A stretch of DNA of 64,000 nt from CADEED01 sp035995425 (GCA_035995425.1 DASYKM010000013.1:1-64000); one strand, 5' to 3'. Positions 1 to 8,115 are shown, numbered from the stretch's first letter. Numbers and translations are program-made. The notes: generated from the sequence alone by a model not told the origin.

Positions 1-1
1 C

Positions 2-148
2 ATGCACTGCCTGCCGGTGCGGCGTAATGTCGCCGTCGCCGACGAAGTGCTCGACGGCCGGCGCAGCGTGGTGCAGCGCGAGGCCTACAACCGCATGGTC
101 GTGCAGACCGCGATCCTGCACCGCCTGCTTTCGACCCCGCAACACTAA
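2..148 (+). CDS. argF': N-acetylornithine carbamoyltransferase, C-terminal end (partial)
   Basis: Only the last 48 codons lie in the window; the gene starts upstream. The readable tail carries HCLPVRRNV near its beginning. Ornithine carbamoyltransferases usually have HCLPA with different residues after it, while HCLPVRRN is typical of the acetylornithine enzyme of Xanthomonas and Bacteroidetes, which makes N-acetylcitrulline. The stop TAA is at 146-148, 24 bases before argB, so the two are probably co-transcribed. Placement in the acetylated arginine pathway rests on this short tail and on the argB/argH neighbours, so ordinary ornithine carbamoyltransferase is not fully excluded. Confidence 0.7.
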   Translation: MHCLPVRRNVAVADEVLDGRRSVVQREAYNRMVVQTAILHRLLSTPQH

Positions 149-172
149 CTACTGTCCCCACGGAAATCCCGC

Positions 173-1108
173 ATGATCATGCATCGTCCCGATCCTTCCG
201 CCGCCATCCGCAGCCTGCGCAGCGCCGCGCCGTACATCCGCATGTACAAGGGCAAGACCTTCGTCGTGAAAGCCGGCGGCGGCGTGTTCGCCGACGCGGC
301 CGCGGTGCGCGGTCTCATCGAGCAGATAGCCATCCTTCACTACTTCGGCGTGCGCGTGGTGTTCGTGCACGGCGGCGGCCCGCAGCTCACGGAAATCACC
401 GAAGCGCTGGGCGTTCCGACGCGCATGGTTCAAGGCCGCCGGGTCACCGATCAGAAGGCCATCGACGCCACCTCCATGGTGCTGAACGGCCTCATCAACA
501 CGCGTCTGCTGGCCTACTGCCGCGAGATGGACATCGACGCGGTAGGCATCAGCGGCGTGGACGCGGGACTGATCCGCGCGCACAAGCGTCCGCCGGTCAA
601 GCTGCCCGAGACCGGCGAGGTCGTGGACTACGGCTTCGTGGGCGACATCGATTCCATCGACACCACGGTCATCAAGAAGCTGCTCGACAACGGCCTGATG
701 CCGGTCGTCAGCCCGTTGTCGGCCGACGACCAGGGCACGCTGCTCAACATCAACGCCGACACCGTGGCCGCGGCCATCGGCGCGGCGCTGTCGGCGGAGA
801 AGCTCATGCTGTGCACCGGCGCGCCGGGCATCCTCGAGCGCGTCGACGATCCGACGTCGGTGATTTCGTACACCGATCTCAATGGCCTCAAGCGCCTGCG
901 CGAAGAGAAACGCATCATCGACGGCATGCTCCCCAAGGCCAAAGCCATCGAAGACGCGATTCGTGGCGGCGTACGCCGCGTGCACGTCATGTCGTACAAG
1001 TCGCCCGAAGGCATCCTCGCCGAAGTGTTCACCAACGAAGGCGCGGGCACGCTGATCGTCGCCGACGTCAACGCGCTGTCGCCCGCGGAACAGCTGGTGG
1101 GCAAATAG
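173..1108 (+). CDS. argB: Acetylglutamate kinase
   Basis: Phosphorylates N-acetylglutamate with ATP in arginine biosynthesis, in the cytoplasm. The 311-residue product is an amino-acid kinase domain with the early lysine/glycine loop VVKAGGG (about residues 31-37), HGGGPQ (66-71) binding substrate and phosphate, and a late nucleotide segment ending in IVADV. It has no C-terminal acetyltransferase domain, unlike the bifunctional NAGS-K of some xanthomonads, which is about 440 residues. In-frame ATGs at 173 and 179 are both possible starts and no strong ribosome site separates them. It sits between argF' and argH; the stop is 7 bases from the argH start, so one operon is likely. Confidence 0.93.
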   Translation: MIMHRPDPSAAIRSLRSAAPYIRMYKGKTFVVKAGGGVFADAAAVRGLIEQIAILHYFGVRVVFVHGGGPQLTEITEALGVPTRMVQGRRVTDQKAIDATSMVLNGLINTRLLAYCREMDIDAVGISGVDAGLIRAHKRPPVKLPETGEVVDYGFVGDIDSIDTTVIKKLLDNGLMPVVSPLSADDQGTLLNINADTVAAAIGAALSAEKLMLCTGAPGILERVDDPTSVISYTDLNGLKRLREEKRIIDGMLPKAKAIEDAIRGGVRRVHVMSYKSPEGILAEVFTNEGAGTLIVADVNALSPAEQLVGK

Positions 1109-1115
1109 GCGCGCC

Positions 1116-2300
1116 ATGAGCCGGCTCTGGGACAAAGGCGGACCGCTCGACGAACGCGTACTCGCGTACACGGCCGGCGACGACTACGCGCTGGACGAGC
1201 GGCTGGTCAAATACGACGTGCTCGCTTCCATCGCGCACGCCGAGATGCTGAACGCCCAGAAGCTGTTGAGCGATGCGGATCTGCAGGCGATTCGCGCAGG
1301 CCTCACCGCCCTCGGCGCCGATCACGCCGCCGGGCAGTGGAAGATCGAGCTCGCCGACGAAGACGGTCAGACCGCGCTCGAGAAGCGGCTCACCGCGCGC
1401 ATCGGCGCGGCCGGCGGCCGCGTGCATCTCGGCCGCTCGCGCAACGACCAGGTGCTGACGGCCGTGCGGCTCTATCTACTCGACGCGGCCCGCGAGCTGG
1501 CTGCGGGTGCGGAAAGTTGCGCGGGCGCGCTCGATGCGCTGGCAACGCGCGAAGGGACGATCCCGCTCCCCGGCTATACCCACATGCAACAGGCCATGCC
1601 GAGCAGCGTGGCGCTGTGGGCGGGCGGCTTTGCCGCCGAGCTGCGCGATGACGCGCAAGGTCTCGCCGGCTGCGCGCGGCGCGCCTCGAAGAGCCCCTTG
1701 GGTTCGGCGGCGGGCTACGGCACGCCCGGCCTGCCTCTCGATCGTGAGCTCACGCGCCGCAAGCTCGGCTTCGAGGCGGTACATGCGCCGGTCACTGCCG
1801 TGCAGCTGGCGCGCGGCAAGGCCGAGGCGCAACTGCTGTTCGAATCCACGTTGCTCATGCAGGATCTCGGCCGGCTCGCCGCCGACCTGTTGCTGTTCTA
1901 TACGCAGGAATTCGCGTTCGTGACGCTGCCGGCCTCGTTCACCACCGGCTCGTCGATCATGCCGCAGAAGCGCAATCCCGACGTGTTCGAGCTGGTGCGC
2001 GGACGCAGCGCCGTGGCGCTTTCCTGCCTCACCGAAGTGCTCGGAATCTTCGCCAAGCTGCCGTCGGGTTATCAGCGCGACTTGCAGCTCATCAAGCCAC
2101 CGCTGTTCCGCGGCATCGATCTCGCCTTCGCCACCGCCGGCATCATGGCGGTTGCCATCGATGGCGTGCGTTTCCGCGCCGAGGCGGTCAAACTCGACCC
2201 CGCGATCCACGCCGCCGAAGAGGCTAATGCGCTGGTCGCGCGCGAGGGCATTCCGTTCCGCGAAGCATATCGCCGCATCGGCGAGAAATACCGCAAGTAG
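1116..2300 (+). CDS. argH: Argininosuccinate lyase
   Basis: Cleaves argininosuccinate to arginine and fumarate, the last step of arginine synthesis. The fumarase/aspartase superfamily signature GSSIMPQKRNPD is at residues 278-289, GRSRNDQ at 106-112 and GYTHMQ at 153-158, so the active-site segments are present. At 394 residues it is shorter than the usual 430-470; the missing part is in the C-terminal domain, and the protein ends soon after the REAYRRIGE segment. ATG at 1116 follows argB by 7 bases. The short length appears natural rather than a frameshift, because the frame ends cleanly and the next gene follows. Confidence 0.93.
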   Translation: MSRLWDKGGPLDERVLAYTAGDDYALDERLVKYDVLASIAHAEMLNAQKLLSDADLQAIRAGLTALGADHAAGQWKIELADEDGQTALEKRLTARIGAAGGRVHLGRSRNDQVLTAVRLYLLDAARELAAGAESCAGALDALATREGTIPLPGYTHMQQAMPSSVALWAGGFAAELRDDAQGLAGCARRASKSPLGSAAGYGTPGLPLDRELTRRKLGFEAVHAPVTAVQLARGKAEAQLLFESTLLMQDLGRLAADLLLFYTQEFAFVTLPASFTTGSSIMPQKRNPDVFELVRGRSAVALSCLTEVLGIFAKLPSGYQRDLQLIKPPLFRGIDLAFATAGIMAVAIDGVRFRAEAVKLDPAIHAAEEANALVAREGIPFREAYRRIGEKYRK

Positions 2301-2348
2301 CGCGCGTCTTCACCGCCGCCGCGGTAGTTAGACTGGCATGGGGTAGCG

Positions 2349-2798
2349 ATGGCAATCTGGTTCGCCAATCCGACGATCGACGAGCTGCGCGCCGGCCAGG
2401 CGGGCCTGCTGTCGTCGCATCTGGGCATCGAATTCACCGAGTGGGGCGCCGACTACCTGCGTGGCACCATGCCGGTCGAAGCGCGCACGCGCCAGCCCAT
2501 GGGTTTTCTGCACGGCGGTGCCTCGGTGGCGCTGGCCGAGACGCTGGGCAGCGTCGCGGCCAATTACGTCGTCGACCCGGCGAAGTTCCGTTGCCTGGGG
2601 CAGGAGATCAACGCCAACCATCTGCGCCCGGTCACGGACGGCCTGGTGACCGGAACCACGCGCCCCATTCACCTCGGCTCGCGCAGCCAGGTATGGAGCA
2701 TCGAAATCCGCGATCCGCGGGAACGGCTGGTGTGCATCTCGCGTCTCACGGTTGCCGTGGTGGAATGGCGGCCGCAACCCGGGAACAAGACCTCGTGA
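2349..2798 (+). CDS. Hotdog-fold acyl-CoA thioesterase, PaaI/YdiI-like
   Basis: A 149-residue single hotdog domain. HGGASVALAE at residues 55-64 matches the active-site helix of the PaaI/YdiI/EntH branch, with Glu64 in the catalytic position. Family members hydrolyse aromatic or fatty acyl-CoA thioesters, for example 1,4-dihydroxy-2-naphthoyl-CoA in E. coli; the substrate here cannot be read from sequence. No signal peptide is visible, so it is cytoplasmic. Its TGA overlaps the GTG start of the following lipoprotein gene, suggesting coupled translation. Confidence 0.85.
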   Translation: MAIWFANPTIDELRAGQAGLLSSHLGIEFTEWGADYLRGTMPVEARTRQPMGFLHGGASVALAETLGSVAANYVVDPAKFRCLGQEINANHLRPVTDGLVTGTTRPIHLGSRSQVWSIEIRDPRERLVCISRLTVAVVEWRPQPGNKTS

Positions 2799-3088
2799 AA
2801 ACAGTTATTCGCTTCAGTGTCGTAACGCTCACGCTGCTGGCGGCCGGCGCCCTCGCCGGTTGCGGGCAGCCCGGCGATCTCTATCTACCCGACAAGCCCG
2901 GTGAAGTGGTGACGCGCCCGGCGGCCGCACCGGCCACCGAAAGCACGACGGCGCCAAATTCCCCGCAGACCGCTGACTCGCAGCCGGCACCTCCTTCGCC
3001 GGCCGCGGAAGTTGCCGCGCCTGAAGGAACGCCGGAAGCCGACAAATCAAAGAAAGACAAGAGCGCGGCGCCCCCGCCTCCAAACTAG
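2795..3088 (+). CDS. lptM: LptM (YifL)-like LPS-assembly lipoprotein
   Basis: A 97-residue lipoprotein starting with GTG, which overlaps the stop of the thioesterase gene. A hydrophobic signal peptide ends in a lipobox (ALAGC), giving a mature N-terminus CGQPGDLYLP. This closely resembles the CGQKGPLYLP start of LptM, the small lipoprotein that helps the LptD/LptE outer-membrane translocon mature. The remainder is a low-complexity Pro/Ala/Lys tail, as usual in this family. The symbol is assigned from the lipobox-proximal motif and size only. Confidence 0.72.
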   Translation: MKTVIRFSVVTLTLLAAGALAGCGQPGDLYLPDKPGEVVTRPAAAPATESTTAPNSPQTADSQPAPPSPAAEVAAPEGTPEADKSKKDKSAAPPPPN

Positions 3089-3092
3089 ACGC

Positions 3093-5873
3093 ATGAACTC
3101 CCGCCCCGATCTCGTACTGGTCGACGGTTCGTCGTACCTGTATCGCGCCTTTCACGCGCTGCCGCCCTTCAGCAATTCACGCGGCGAGCCGACCGGCGCG
3201 GTGTTCGGCGTGCTCAACATGCTGTCGAAGTTCCTCAAGGACTACGACCCGGAGCGCATCGCCGTGGTGTTCGACGCACCCGGCAAGACTTTCCGCGACG
3301 ATCTGTTCGCCGAATACAAGGCGCACCGTCCGCCCATGCCGGACGATCTGCGATCGCAGATCGAACCGCTGCTGGAAGCCGTGCGCGGCATGGGCCTGCC
3401 AATCCTGCGCGAAACGGGTGTGGAGGCCGACGACGTCATCGGCACGCTGGCCTGCGCAGCCGCGAAAGAGAATCTCAGCGTGCTGATCTCCACCGGCGAC
3501 AAGGACATGGCGCAGCTGGTGTGCCCGATGATCACGCTGATCAACACCATGAGCGGCACGGTGCTCGATCGCGACGGCGTCAAGACCAAGTTCGACGTGT
3601 TCCCCGAGCAGATCATCGACTACCTGGCACTCGTGGGCGACAGCTCCGACAACATCCCGGGTATCGACAAGGTGGGGCCCAAGACCGCGGCCAAGTGGCT
3701 GGGCAAATATTCAACGCTCGATGCGCTGGTGGCCGACGCCGCGAACGTCGAAGGCAAGGTGGGCGAGAATCTGCGCGCCGGGCTCGCCACGCTCGAGCTC
3801 GCGCGCAAGCTCGCGACGATCCGCACCGACGTGACGCTGCCGGTCTCGCTGCAGCAGCTGAAGCGGCAGCCGCAGGATACCGAGGCGCTGCGCGTGCTGT
3901 TCACGCGGCTCGAGTTGCGTTCGCTGCTCAAGCAGCTGGACGGTGGAGCCGCCCCGGCCTCCACCCCCACGGCACCGGACGCCCCGACTGCCACCGGCCA
4001 GCCGGCCATCGTCGGCGCACCGGCCGCGGTCGGCATCAGCGATGGCGCGCAGATCATCGCGGCCGCGCCACGGCTGTATGAAACCATCACCACCGAGGCG
4101 CAGCTCACGGACTGGCTGAAGCGGCTCACCGACGCCGACCTCTTCGCCTTTGACACCGAGACCACCAGCCTCGAATACATGCAGGCGTCCATCGTCGGCG
4201 TTTCATTCGCTCTCTCGCCGGGTGTCGCCGCCTATCTACCGTTGCGGCACGACTACGCCGGCGCGCCCGACCAGCTCGACCGCGACGCGAGTCTCGCCAG
4301 GCTCAAGCCGCTGCTCGAGTCCGAGAAACACGGCAAGGTGGGCCACCACCTCAAGTATGACGCGCACGTGCTCGCCAACCACGGCATCCAGCTCCGCGGC
4401 ATGCGCTTCGATTCCATGCTCGAGTCATACGTGTGGAACAGCACCGCGACGCGCCATGACATGGACTCGGTCGCGCAGCGGTACCTCGGCATCCGCACGA
4501 TTCACTACGAAGACGTCGCCGGCAAGGGCGCAAAGCAGATTCCGTTCAGCCAGGTGCCGGTCGACAAGGCCGCGGAATACTCCTCCGAAGACTCGGACGT
4601 CACGCTGCGCCTGCACCAGGTGCTGTGGCCGCAGATCACCGGCGTTCCGCTGCTCAAGACGCTCTATGAAGAGTGCGAACAGCCGCTCGTGCCCGTGCTG
4701 CTGCGCATGGAAGATCGCGGCGTATTGCTCGATCGGCAGATGTTGCGCATCCAGAGCACGGAGCTTGGCAAGCGTCTCATGGAGATTCTCGGCGAGGCAC
4801 ATCGCGAGGCGGGCGCGCCGTTCAACCTGGATTCTCCCAAGCAGCTCTGCAGCATCCTGTTCGAGAAGATGAACCTGCCGGTGATCCGCAAGACACCCAC
4901 CGGCCAACCGTCGACCGCCGAGGACGTGCTCGAGGAACTCGCGGCGAGCTATCCGTTGCCGAAGCTGATCCTCGAGCACCGCGGCCTGTCCAAGCTCAAG
5001 TCCACCTACACGGACAAACTACCCGAGCAGATCAACGCGCGTACCGGCCGCGTCCACACCAGCTATCACCAGGCGGTGGCGGCGACCGGTCGGTTGTCGT
5101 CGCAGGATCCGAATCTGCAGAACATCCCGATCCGCACACCCGAGGGCCGGCGCATCCGCCAGGCATTCATCGCCCCCGAGGGTCACCTGCTGCTGGCGGC
5201 CGACTATTCGCAGATCGAGCTGCGCATCATGGCGCATCTCTCGCAGGACGAAGGATTGCTGGGCGCATTCGCGAGCGACCGGGACATCCACCAGGCGACC
5301 GCTGCCGAGGTGTTCGGCGCGCCTCTCGAAGCGGTCACCGCGGACCAGCGTCGTTCGGCCAAGGCCATCAACTTCGGGCTCATCTACGGCATGAGCGCAT
5401 TCGGCCTCGCCAAGCAGCTCGGCATCCCGCGCGGCGCCGCGCAGGAATACATCGACCTCTACTTCGCGCGCTATCCCGGCGTGAAGCGCTACATGGAAGA
5501 GACGCGCGCCCAGGCCAAGAGCCAGGGCTACGTGGAAACCGTGTTCGGCCGGCGGCTCTACCTACCCGACATCAACGCGCGCAACAAGCAATTCCAGCAG
5601 GCCGCCGAGCGCGCCGCCATCAACGCGCCGATGCAGGGAACGGCCGCGGACATCATCAAGCGCGCCATGATCGCGGTGGACGCCTGGTGCGATGCATCGC
5701 GCGGCGCCCGCATCATCATGCAGGTGCACGACGAACTGGTACTGGAAGTCGCGACCGCGAGGATTGCCGAGGTAACCGACGCCGTGCGGCGGCACATGAT
5801 GGCCGCGGCCGAGTTGCGGGTGCCGCTCAAGGTGGACGTCGGCACCGGTGCCAACTGGGACGAAGCCCACTAG
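3093..5873 (+). CDS. polA: DNA polymerase I
   Basis: Repair and Okazaki-fragment polymerase of 926 residues, close to E. coli Pol I (928). The N-terminal 5'-3' exonuclease begins near LVDGSSYLYRAFHAL and includes GDSSDNIPGI. The 3'-5' proofreading domain keeps its metal ligands (FDTETT, Asp354 and Glu356), so proofreading should be active. Polymerase motif A (ADYSQIELR, Asp704), motif B (RRSAKAINFGLIYG) and motif C (QVHDELV, His879-Asp880-Glu881) are intact. ATG at 3093 is chosen because the conserved NSRPDLVLVDGSS start follows it, 4 bases after the lptM stop. An Ala/Pro/Thr-rich linker near residues 290-320 joins the exonuclease domains. Confidence 0.97.
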   Translation: MNSRPDLVLVDGSSYLYRAFHALPPFSNSRGEPTGAVFGVLNMLSKFLKDYDPERIAVVFDAPGKTFRDDLFAEYKAHRPPMPDDLRSQIEPLLEAVRGMGLPILRETGVEADDVIGTLACAAAKENLSVLISTGDKDMAQLVCPMITLINTMSGTVLDRDGVKTKFDVFPEQIIDYLALVGDSSDNIPGIDKVGPKTAAKWLGKYSTLDALVADAANVEGKVGENLRAGLATLELARKLATIRTDVTLPVSLQQLKRQPQDTEALRVLFTRLELRSLLKQLDGGAAPASTPTAPDAPTATGQPAIVGAPAAVGISDGAQIIAAAPRLYETITTEAQLTDWLKRLTDADLFAFDTETTSLEYMQASIVGVSFALSPGVAAYLPLRHDYAGAPDQLDRDASLARLKPLLESEKHGKVGHHLKYDAHVLANHGIQLRGMRFDSMLESYVWNSTATRHDMDSVAQRYLGIRTIHYEDVAGKGAKQIPFSQVPVDKAAEYSSEDSDVTLRLHQVLWPQITGVPLLKTLYEECEQPLVPVLLRMEDRGVLLDRQMLRIQSTELGKRLMEILGEAHREAGAPFNLDSPKQLCSILFEKMNLPVIRKTPTGQPSTAEDVLEELAASYPLPKLILEHRGLSKLKSTYTDKLPEQINARTGRVHTSYHQAVAATGRLSSQDPNLQNIPIRTPEGRRIRQAFIAPEGHLLLAADYSQIELRIMAHLSQDEGLLGAFASDRDIHQATAAEVFGAPLEAVTADQRRSAKAINFGLIYGMSAFGLAKQLGIPRGAAQEYIDLYFARYPGVKRYMEETRAQAKSQGYVETVFGRRLYLPDINARNKQFQQAAERAAINAPMQGTAADIIKRAMIAVDAWCDASRGARIIMQVHDELVLEVATARIAEVTDAVRRHMMAAAELRVPLKVDVGTGANWDEAH

Positions 5874-5972
5874 GTAGGCGCTAACATCTATTGTTTGTGG
5901 GAGGCTGTCGGCTGCTGGCGACTCGGGGTGGACAAGAACGAGCGGCGCGTCACAATGTCGCCTTCAGTTCAG

Positions 5973-5999
5973 GAACGGTTAAGCGTTCCCGGGCTCTAA
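5973..5999 (+). promoter_or_regulatory. RpoE/AlgU-type promoter for the outer-membrane protein gene
   Basis: GGAACGG (5972-5978) and TCTAA (5995-5999) form GAACGG-N16-TCTAA, close to the AlgU/RpoE consensus GAACTT-N16/17-TCTGA. It lies about 32 bases before the ATG of the beta-barrel gene, leaving a normal leader with the ribosome site GGAGAGG. The last bases of the -35 element differ from consensus, so the match is moderate. Envelope-stress control of an outer-membrane protein would be biologically coherent. Confidence 0.45.
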
Positions 6000-6031
6000 T
6001 CCGCAGGTCCACCACTCTGGAGAGGTCTCAA

Positions 6032-6568
6032 ATGAACACGAAGTTCGCCGCGATTGCCACACTCGGTGCGCTCTCGCTCGCCGCCATCGCCCCGCAGGCC
6101 GCGGCCGCCGACAATGGCTTCTACGTCGGTGCCGGTCTCACGCGTTCGGAACTGGACGTCGATGAATTCGGCAGCGACTCGCTCGATGACAACAGCTTCA
6201 AACTCATCGTCGGCTTCCGGCCGCTCGATTGGCTGGCCGTCGAAGCCAATTACATCGATCTCGGCAGCGCGGACGAAGGTGGCGCTTCGCTCGACGCGAA
6301 GGCGACCACCGTGTCGGCACTCGCAATCGCGGAGTTCGCGGTCATCGATCTGTACGCACGCGTCGGCATGGCCAACTGGAAGCTCAATGCCAGCCTTGAT
6401 GGCTTCGGCAGCGCCTCGGACGACGGGTGGGAACCGACTTACGGCGTCGGGATCGGGGCGCATTTCGGGAGCCTCGGTGTGCGTGCGGAGTACGAGAGGT
6501 TTTCGGTCGATGACCTCGACTTCGACGTGAACACCGTTTCGCTGAGCGTCACCTACACTTTTCTGTAG
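6032..6568 (+). CDS. OmpA-like outer-membrane beta-barrel protein
   Basis: A 178-residue secreted protein. A signal peptide (MNTKFAAIATLGALSLAAIA to roughly AAAA) is followed by alternating beta strands that start with NGFYVGAGL and end with the typical outer-membrane C-terminus VTYTFL, whose terminal hydrophobic residue suits recognition by the Bam complex. Size and pattern fit an 8-stranded OmpA-type barrel without a peptidoglycan-binding domain. ATG at 6032 is preceded by GGAGAGG. It is a single gene after polA with its own candidate stress-type promoter. The specific role is unknown. Confidence 0.8.
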   Translation: MNTKFAAIATLGALSLAAIAPQAAAADNGFYVGAGLTRSELDVDEFGSDSLDDNSFKLIVGFRPLDWLAVEANYIDLGSADEGGASLDAKATTVSALAIAEFAVIDLYARVGMANWKLNASLDGFGSASDDGWEPTYGVGIGAHFGSLGVRAEYERFSVDDLDFDVNTVSLSVTYTFL

Positions 6569-6632
6569 CGTGTACGCGACAGGTCGCATTGTAACCACAT
6601 GATTTAGCGGCACTACTTTTTCAAAAAAGTTG

Positions 6633-6660
6633 GAACCTTTCTGAAGGCTCCGGTGTCTCA
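6633..6660 (+). promoter_or_regulatory. RpoE/AlgU-type promoter for the candidate sRNA
   Basis: GAACCT (6633-6638) and TCTCA (6656-6660) are separated by 17 bases, matching the AlgU/RpoE form GAACTT-N16/17-TCTGA with two differences. The predicted start near 6666-6668 lies just before a run of strong stem-loops that ends at an intrinsic terminator. ErsA, the Pseudomonas sRNA at the same polA-adjacent position, is transcribed by the AlgU (sigma-22) holoenzyme, which makes this match more meaningful than it would be alone. Confidence 0.5.
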
Positions 6661-6666
6661 TTAACC

Positions 6667-6775
6667 GAGTGGGTAAAACCGCTCCACGCTTCCCTCCCTG
6701 AGCGTGTAACCCGGTTCACGAGACCTGTGCCGGGTTAGTCTGGCCCCGGTGGTTTACCACCGGGGCTTTCTTTTT
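6667..6775 (+). ncRNA. Candidate sRNA in the polA-engB gap (Spot 42 / ErsA / sX13 position)
   Basis: About 109 bases with no reading frame but ordered structure. Stem 1 is CACGCT (6685-6690) with AGCGTG (6701-6706), exposing a C-rich loop containing CCCTCCC. Stem 2 is AACCCGG (6708-6714) with CCGGGTT (6730-6736), extended inward by CAC/GTG. Stem 3 is the terminator at 6743-6775. Spot 42 lies between polA and engB in E. coli, ErsA beside polA in Pseudomonas, and sX13, an approximately 115-nt RNA with C-rich loops, beside polA in Xanthomonas. Position, length, C-rich loop, terminator and promoter all agree. The 5' end is inferred from the promoter. Confidence 0.68.
6743..6775 (+). terminator. 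Intrinsic terminator of the candidate sRNA
   Basis: A perfect 10-bp stem GCCCCGGTGG (6743-6752) and CCACCGGGGC (6757-6766) with a TTTA loop is followed by TTTCTTTTT. The T-tract overlaps the stop codon of the convergent engB gene (TAA complementary to 6774-6776). The opposite strand has no U-run after the stem, so it works rightward only. Confidence 0.9.
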
Positions 6776-7376
6776 ATGGGGTGCTGCCTTCGGGCACCGG
6801 ACGCAGCATCTGATCCAGACGCTTCTGCGCCGCTTGCACGCCGATCTTGTCCGTGGCGGAGAAAACCTGCGCGGTCATGCCCTCTCCAAGTCTCTCTTCG
6901 GTGTTCTTGAGCGCCGCGGCACGGTCACTCTGGTTGAGCTTGTCCGCCTTGGTCAGCAGAACATGCACCGGCCAACCTGAAGCGCCGGCCCAATCGAGCA
7001 ACTGTTCGTCCTGGTCCGTCACTCCACGGCGAATATCGACGATCAGAAACAAGCCGCTGATTGAGGTACGCGCGGGCAGACGCGCGATGAGACCGATCCA
7101 CTGCTTCTTCTCCACCGGGCTCGCCTCGGCGTACCCGTATCCCGGCAGATCCAGGATGCGTCGACCTTCATCGACTTCGAAAAAATTCAGCAATCTCGTG
7201 CGGCCCGGAGTTTTGCTCGCGCGAGCCAGTCCATTGCGAACCAGGATCGCATTGATCGCGCTCGATTTGCCGGAATTGGAGCGACCGGCAAACGCGACTT
7301 CGGCGCCGATGTCTTCTGGAAATTGAGCCTCGCTTGCCGCCGAAAGGAGGAAGCGGACTTTTGGATATAGGCTCAT
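6774..7376 (-). CDS. engB: Ribosome-biogenesis GTP-binding protein EngB (YsxC/YihA)
   Basis: An essential GTPase in assembly of the large ribosomal subunit. The 200-residue protein has the P-loop GRSNSGKSS, the switch/G2 region KTPGRTR, G3 DLPGYGYA and G4 TKADKL in order, all standard for EngB. The start at 7376 (MSLYPKVRFL) gives the usual family length; longer in-frame starts upstream would run into the divergent cytochrome c4 promoter region. It is transcribed leftward and ends against the sRNA terminator, conserving the polA-sRNA-engB neighbourhood of other gammaproteobacteria. Confidence 0.94.
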   Translation of the reverse strand: MSLYPKVRFLLSAASEAQFPEDIGAEVAFAGRSNSGKSSAINAILVRNGLARASKTPGRTRLLNFFEVDEGRRILDLPGYGYAEASPVEKKQWIGLIARLPARTSISGLFLIVDIRRGVTDQDEQLLDWAGASGWPVHVLLTKADKLNQSDRAAALKNTEERLGEGMTAQVFSATDKIGVQAAQKRLDQMLRPVPEGSTP

Positions 7377-7390
7377 GGGAGGCTTTGGCC

Positions 7391-7417
7391 TTGACTCGAC
7401 GGACGCTAGTGTACAAT
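7391..7417 (+). promoter_or_regulatory. Possible sigma-70 promoter for cytochrome c4
   Basis: TTGACT (7391-7396) and TACAAT (7412-7417) are strong hexamers but are separated by only 15 bases, which is short. They lie 29 bases before the c4 ATG, in the gap divergent from engB. The -10 element is the more convincing part. Confidence 0.4.
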
Positions 7418-7446
7418 TCGCCGCCTTCCAGGGAGCCCGCAAGACC

Positions 7447-8115
7447 ATGATTGAGAGCAGATTTTCGTTGAGTCTGGCCGCCGCCGTTGTTTGTGTGGGA
7501 TTGGCGTTCGTGAACACAGCAGCGGCCCAGGATGCCCCGAAGGGCTCGGCGGACTCAGGCGCCACCAAGGCCGCCGTCTGCACGGCCTGTCATGGCGTAA
7601 ACGGCAACAGCACCAATCCCGAGTGGCCGGTGCTCGCCGGTCAGAACGCTGCGTACATCCGCGAACAACTCGGCATGTTCAAGGCGCGCAAGCGCATCAA
7701 CGAGATCATGTACCCGATCGTCGCGCAGATGTCCGAGCAGGATTTCGCCGACGTGGCCGCGTTCTTTGCGGCGCAAACGCCTGCGGGGCTCGAGGCCGAT
7801 CCTTCTTATTGGAAGGCCGGCGAAGCCCTCTACAAATCCGGCGACGTCGCCCGCAGCATTCCGGCCTGTACCGCCTGCCATGGACCCGCGGGCCAGGGAA
7901 ATGCCGGCGCTGGTTATCCAGCGCTTCGCGCGCAGCACTCGGTCTACACCGTCAAACAGCTGCAGGATTACCTGACGAAGAATCGCTACCGTGACGCCAC
8001 CGATCCGGCGACGATCAATCAGACGCGCAACAGCGTCATGATGACCACCATCGCCGCGCGACTCTCGCCTGAAGACATTCGCAACCTCGCCTCCTATCTG
8101 CAGGGACTGCGCTAA
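7447..8115 (+). CDS. Cytochrome c4 (diheme periplasmic cytochrome)
   Basis: A 222-residue exported protein with an N-terminal signal peptide ending near NTAAAQ and two class I haem c sites, both CTACHG, one in each half of the protein. This is the tandem two-domain layout of cytochrome c4, which carries electrons to terminal oxidases. Conserved segments after each haem motif (WPVLAGQ, YPALRAQ) resemble each other and show the internal duplication. ATG at 7447 is the first start giving a signal peptide. The neighbouring dsbA is a usual partner in related genomes. Confidence 0.92.
   Translation: MIESRFSLSLAAAVVCVGLAFVNTAAAQDAPKGSADSGATKAAVCTACHGVNGNSTNPEWPVLAGQNAAYIREQLGMFKARKRINEIMYPIVAQMSEQDFADVAAFFAAQTPAGLEADPSYWKAGEALYKSGDVARSIPACTACHGPAGQGNAGAGYPALRAQHSVYTVKQLQDYLTKNRYRDATDPATINQTRNSVMMTTIAARLSPEDIRNLASYLQGLR

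Noticed and set aside
149..1171. Long open frame antisense to argB
   Set aside because: High-GC third-position shadow of argB; rich in Arg/His/Asp without a fold, and no ribosome site. The same applies to large antisense frames over amtB (12871-14406), the GH106 gene (20607-22463), hslU (28202-29734), korA (40092-41429) and the flavoprotein (42169-43797).
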